Of a DNA stretch of 22,484 bases, positions 20,738 to 22,484 are shown in pieces; position 1 is the first letter of the stretch; each line of letters opens with the position of its first letter. The stretch lies in the NCBI GenBank assembly GCA_022559985.1, contig JAFJTR010000173.1:1-22484 (forward strand), written 5' to 3'. The position numbers were made by a program, and so were the translations under genes. The DNA is from Parastagonospora avenae f. sp. tritici 18332-5 (lineage: Eukaryota > Ascomycota > Dothideomycetes > Pleosporales > Phaeosphaeriaceae). Under the pieces are notes generated by a model, which did not search any database, was not told the origin of the DNA, and was given only the letters and a program-made list of their open reading frames with translations.

Positions 20738-22266
20738 ATGTCTTGCTGCTTTAATTCTGGACCCGCGCCCAACTCGCTTGACCTGGGCCACTTGATCGAG
20801 ATTCAGCTACAGAAAGCACAGCAAGAGCTTCCCGATCATCGCATACAGACGATTGCCGACGTAAAATCTATAGTTGAAAAACTTTCCGAGATCACCAATA
20901 TATGCGTGGATTACATAGACCATGTCCAAGATAAACTAGCGGCGCAAGCACTCCAGGAAATGGAGTACGGCTTTGAATGGAGTAAATGTAAGCATTCGCC
21001 GTTAATAGAGAGAGGCTTCAGGTAGTAATACTAATCAAGCCATCCTCTAGTCCTTCGGGCTGTTTAAATCGGTCCTAGTCCACCTACGCCTACCTTTCTG
21101 TTCCGCGCAGCTAGAAATACTAGTCAGCGTACCTCTGACACGCTGCCGGTGGCCCATCGCCGGTGGTCGTTCGACAAATTTCGGAGGTGCCGTCCAGTCG
21201 ACAACTTCTTTGATGCTCTGGCAAGGCATCTAGGAAAGCTCCGAGAAGTGGATCAGACAAGCAATAAAGCTGTCGATGAACACTTGACTTCCATGAGTCC
21301 AAACCTAGAATGGACTCTTTATAGGACGGGGCAGAAGTGGAAAGACCGCACGAACGACGATCAGGTGGAGCTTGTCATCTACGATCTTCAGGAATTGAGA
21401 CATGTACCAGACAGCGGCGTTTTCCGCGTATCAGATGTTCTCCAGTACCTTGAGAAGCAGAACAAGATGCACAATATAGATGCAGGGCTCCAGCAATGGG
21501 CAGAGAATTGCGACGAGTATATCACTGTTGGGACAGGCTTCCGCGATGGTTTCGTGCGATCTATTCCTTGGCAGGATCTATGTAATAGGCTGGGCGCCTT
21601 GTAATGGTATTGTTCCTCGGTGGAACCTTCGGTCCTTCATCGAAAGCGAGCGGGGCCTTCGAAGCCTCTCGAAACTTCGCGATCACAACGAGGTAGATAC
21701 AAATCCTGCCTCGCGTCTAGATAGTTTGACTCCTCATCGAATACAATCTTGTTACCAGGCATCGGCACCGGCTACCTTTGCGCAACCCCTTACAATCTAT
21801 GGAAGATGCCAATAATATCAGATACGTTCTACAGAGAATATACGCTGGGCAAATATCGCCAATGGAGAGACGAGAGAAGAGCGTCTTACGAGAGTGCTGG
21901 TAAAGACGATGTTTATGCACGTGTGTTAGAATCGGCGAAGGTGATGATCTGAGAGGGAAAGTGGGCGAACTGAGTGATGATTTTGAGGCTACGAAGGCTC
22001 AAAGGGCAAAGCAGAATGACGCTAGTCCAAACTGAGTGGAGCTAAGTCCTCACTGGCTTGGCACCTGCGAACAGAAGGCGATTGCCGGAACGGACCAGGA
22101 GGACGTTGGGCGAGTGCATGTGATACTACGCTTGATACTCATGCCAGGAATCTGGTTTTGGGAGATAAAGACGGACGTAACAGAAGATGAAGCATTGGAA
22201 GGGTGTGAAAGATTACTAGATGATGATCTAACACGAAGCATGGGTCAGATGTCTCTCTGTGGTTAG
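20738..22266 (+). pseudogene. Unrecognised multi-exon + strand gene, apparently decaying
   Basis: Exon 1 (20738-20987, starting MSCCFNSG, helical) splices at GTAAGC to CAG 21110 (123 bp; a TACTAAT branch lies inside). Exon 2 (21111-21516) splices at GTATAT to GGCAG 21574 (58 bp), which moves the reading into the frame that stays open to TAA 21813. Coding character then continues one base out of frame: skipping one C of the CCCC run at 21786-21789 gives SMEDANNIRYVLQRIYAGQ. That frame meets TAA (21901-21903) and TGA (22033-22035), yet stays coding-like (PGIWFWEIKTDVTEDEAL) until TAG 22264-22266. Without repair the predicted product ends at 21813. I recognise no domain. It is divergent from the NLR and shares its upstream region. 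Sequencing error in the C run, missed introns, or real decay remain possible. Confidence 0.45.
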
Positions 22267-22484
22267 CAGAGAAGAAAAGTACCTAATGAGCAAATTGGCA
22301 TAGATATCAATCGCAACGTAACAGTGCTGTTCTGTCGATGTTTAGAGACAGGCAATCTGATCAAAATTTAGTTAGTGTATCATACTGTCCGTACGCAAGT
22401 ATGGCTTAATTCACGGCGCAATTGCGGCTCAATACAGTCTGTGCGCCAAGGGGCCACATGTAGATAAGAACCCTCCTTCTCCGC
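22267..22484. other. Right edge of the window, no feature seen
   Basis: The sequence is AT-rich, without an open frame of note, splice pattern or repeat. It probably is 3' flank of the + strand gene. Confidence 0.35.

Noticed and set aside
21749..21952. Alternative frame (ISDTFYREYTLGKYRQ...) as the continuing exon of the + strand gene
   Set aside because: It also looks protein-like and a GTTACC...ATCAG intron could reach it, but that would remove well-coding sequence and it ends at TGA. It was kept only as an alternative to the frameshift reading.

Overview
The window looks like nuclear DNA of a filamentous ascomycete, most likely a Dothideomycete-type genome. This is judged from short spliceosomal introns (47-58 bp, GT...AG, several with CTAAC/CTGAC-like branch sites), a two-thousand-residue NFX1-type zinc-finger helicase, a fungal STAND/NLR protein with ankyrin repeats, and the C-terminal chromodomain of a Ty3/Gypsy retroelement. 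All gene models and splice sites were read by eye; no database was searched.

Layout. 1-572: mostly 3' flank, with a weak candidate last exon on the + strand. 573-6734 (-): a four-exon gene for a 2000-residue ZNFX1/Hrr1-like SF1 RNA helicase. 7521-8765 (-): an intronless cytochrome P450-like protein with an abnormal haem loop. 9853-10868 (-): an unrecognised spliced gene carrying an in-frame TAG that may be a real stop or part of a distal splice acceptor. 11337-11942 (+): a relic of a large fungal mobile-type (OrsD/DUF3505-like) protein. 12241-13432 (-): a two-exon gene for a 380-residue predicted nuclear/coiled-coil protein. 13433-16881: a gene-poor stretch holding an orphan retrotransposon chromodomain. 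16882-19908 (-): a three-exon NLR (HeLo-like N-terminus, NACHT, about nine ankyrin repeats). 20283-20583: a 0.3 kb terminal-inverted-repeat element (MITE) with target-site duplication. 20738-22266 (+): a multi-exon reading frame of unknown function that appears to be decaying.

Functional reading. The left half is ordinary genic DNA; the helicase belongs to the family that supports small-RNA-directed silencing in other eukaryotes. The right half is accessory in character: an NLR of the type used for non-self recognition, a divergently oriented unknown gene, and between them a MITE carrying four symmetric CCAAT boxes plus a pair of TCACGTGA palindromes near the NLR. The most interesting candidate system is this divergent NLR/unknown-gene locus with a transposon-derived shared promoter. 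Any functional pairing is inference, and the + strand partner as it stands needs a frameshift and two stop read-throughs to span its whole length.
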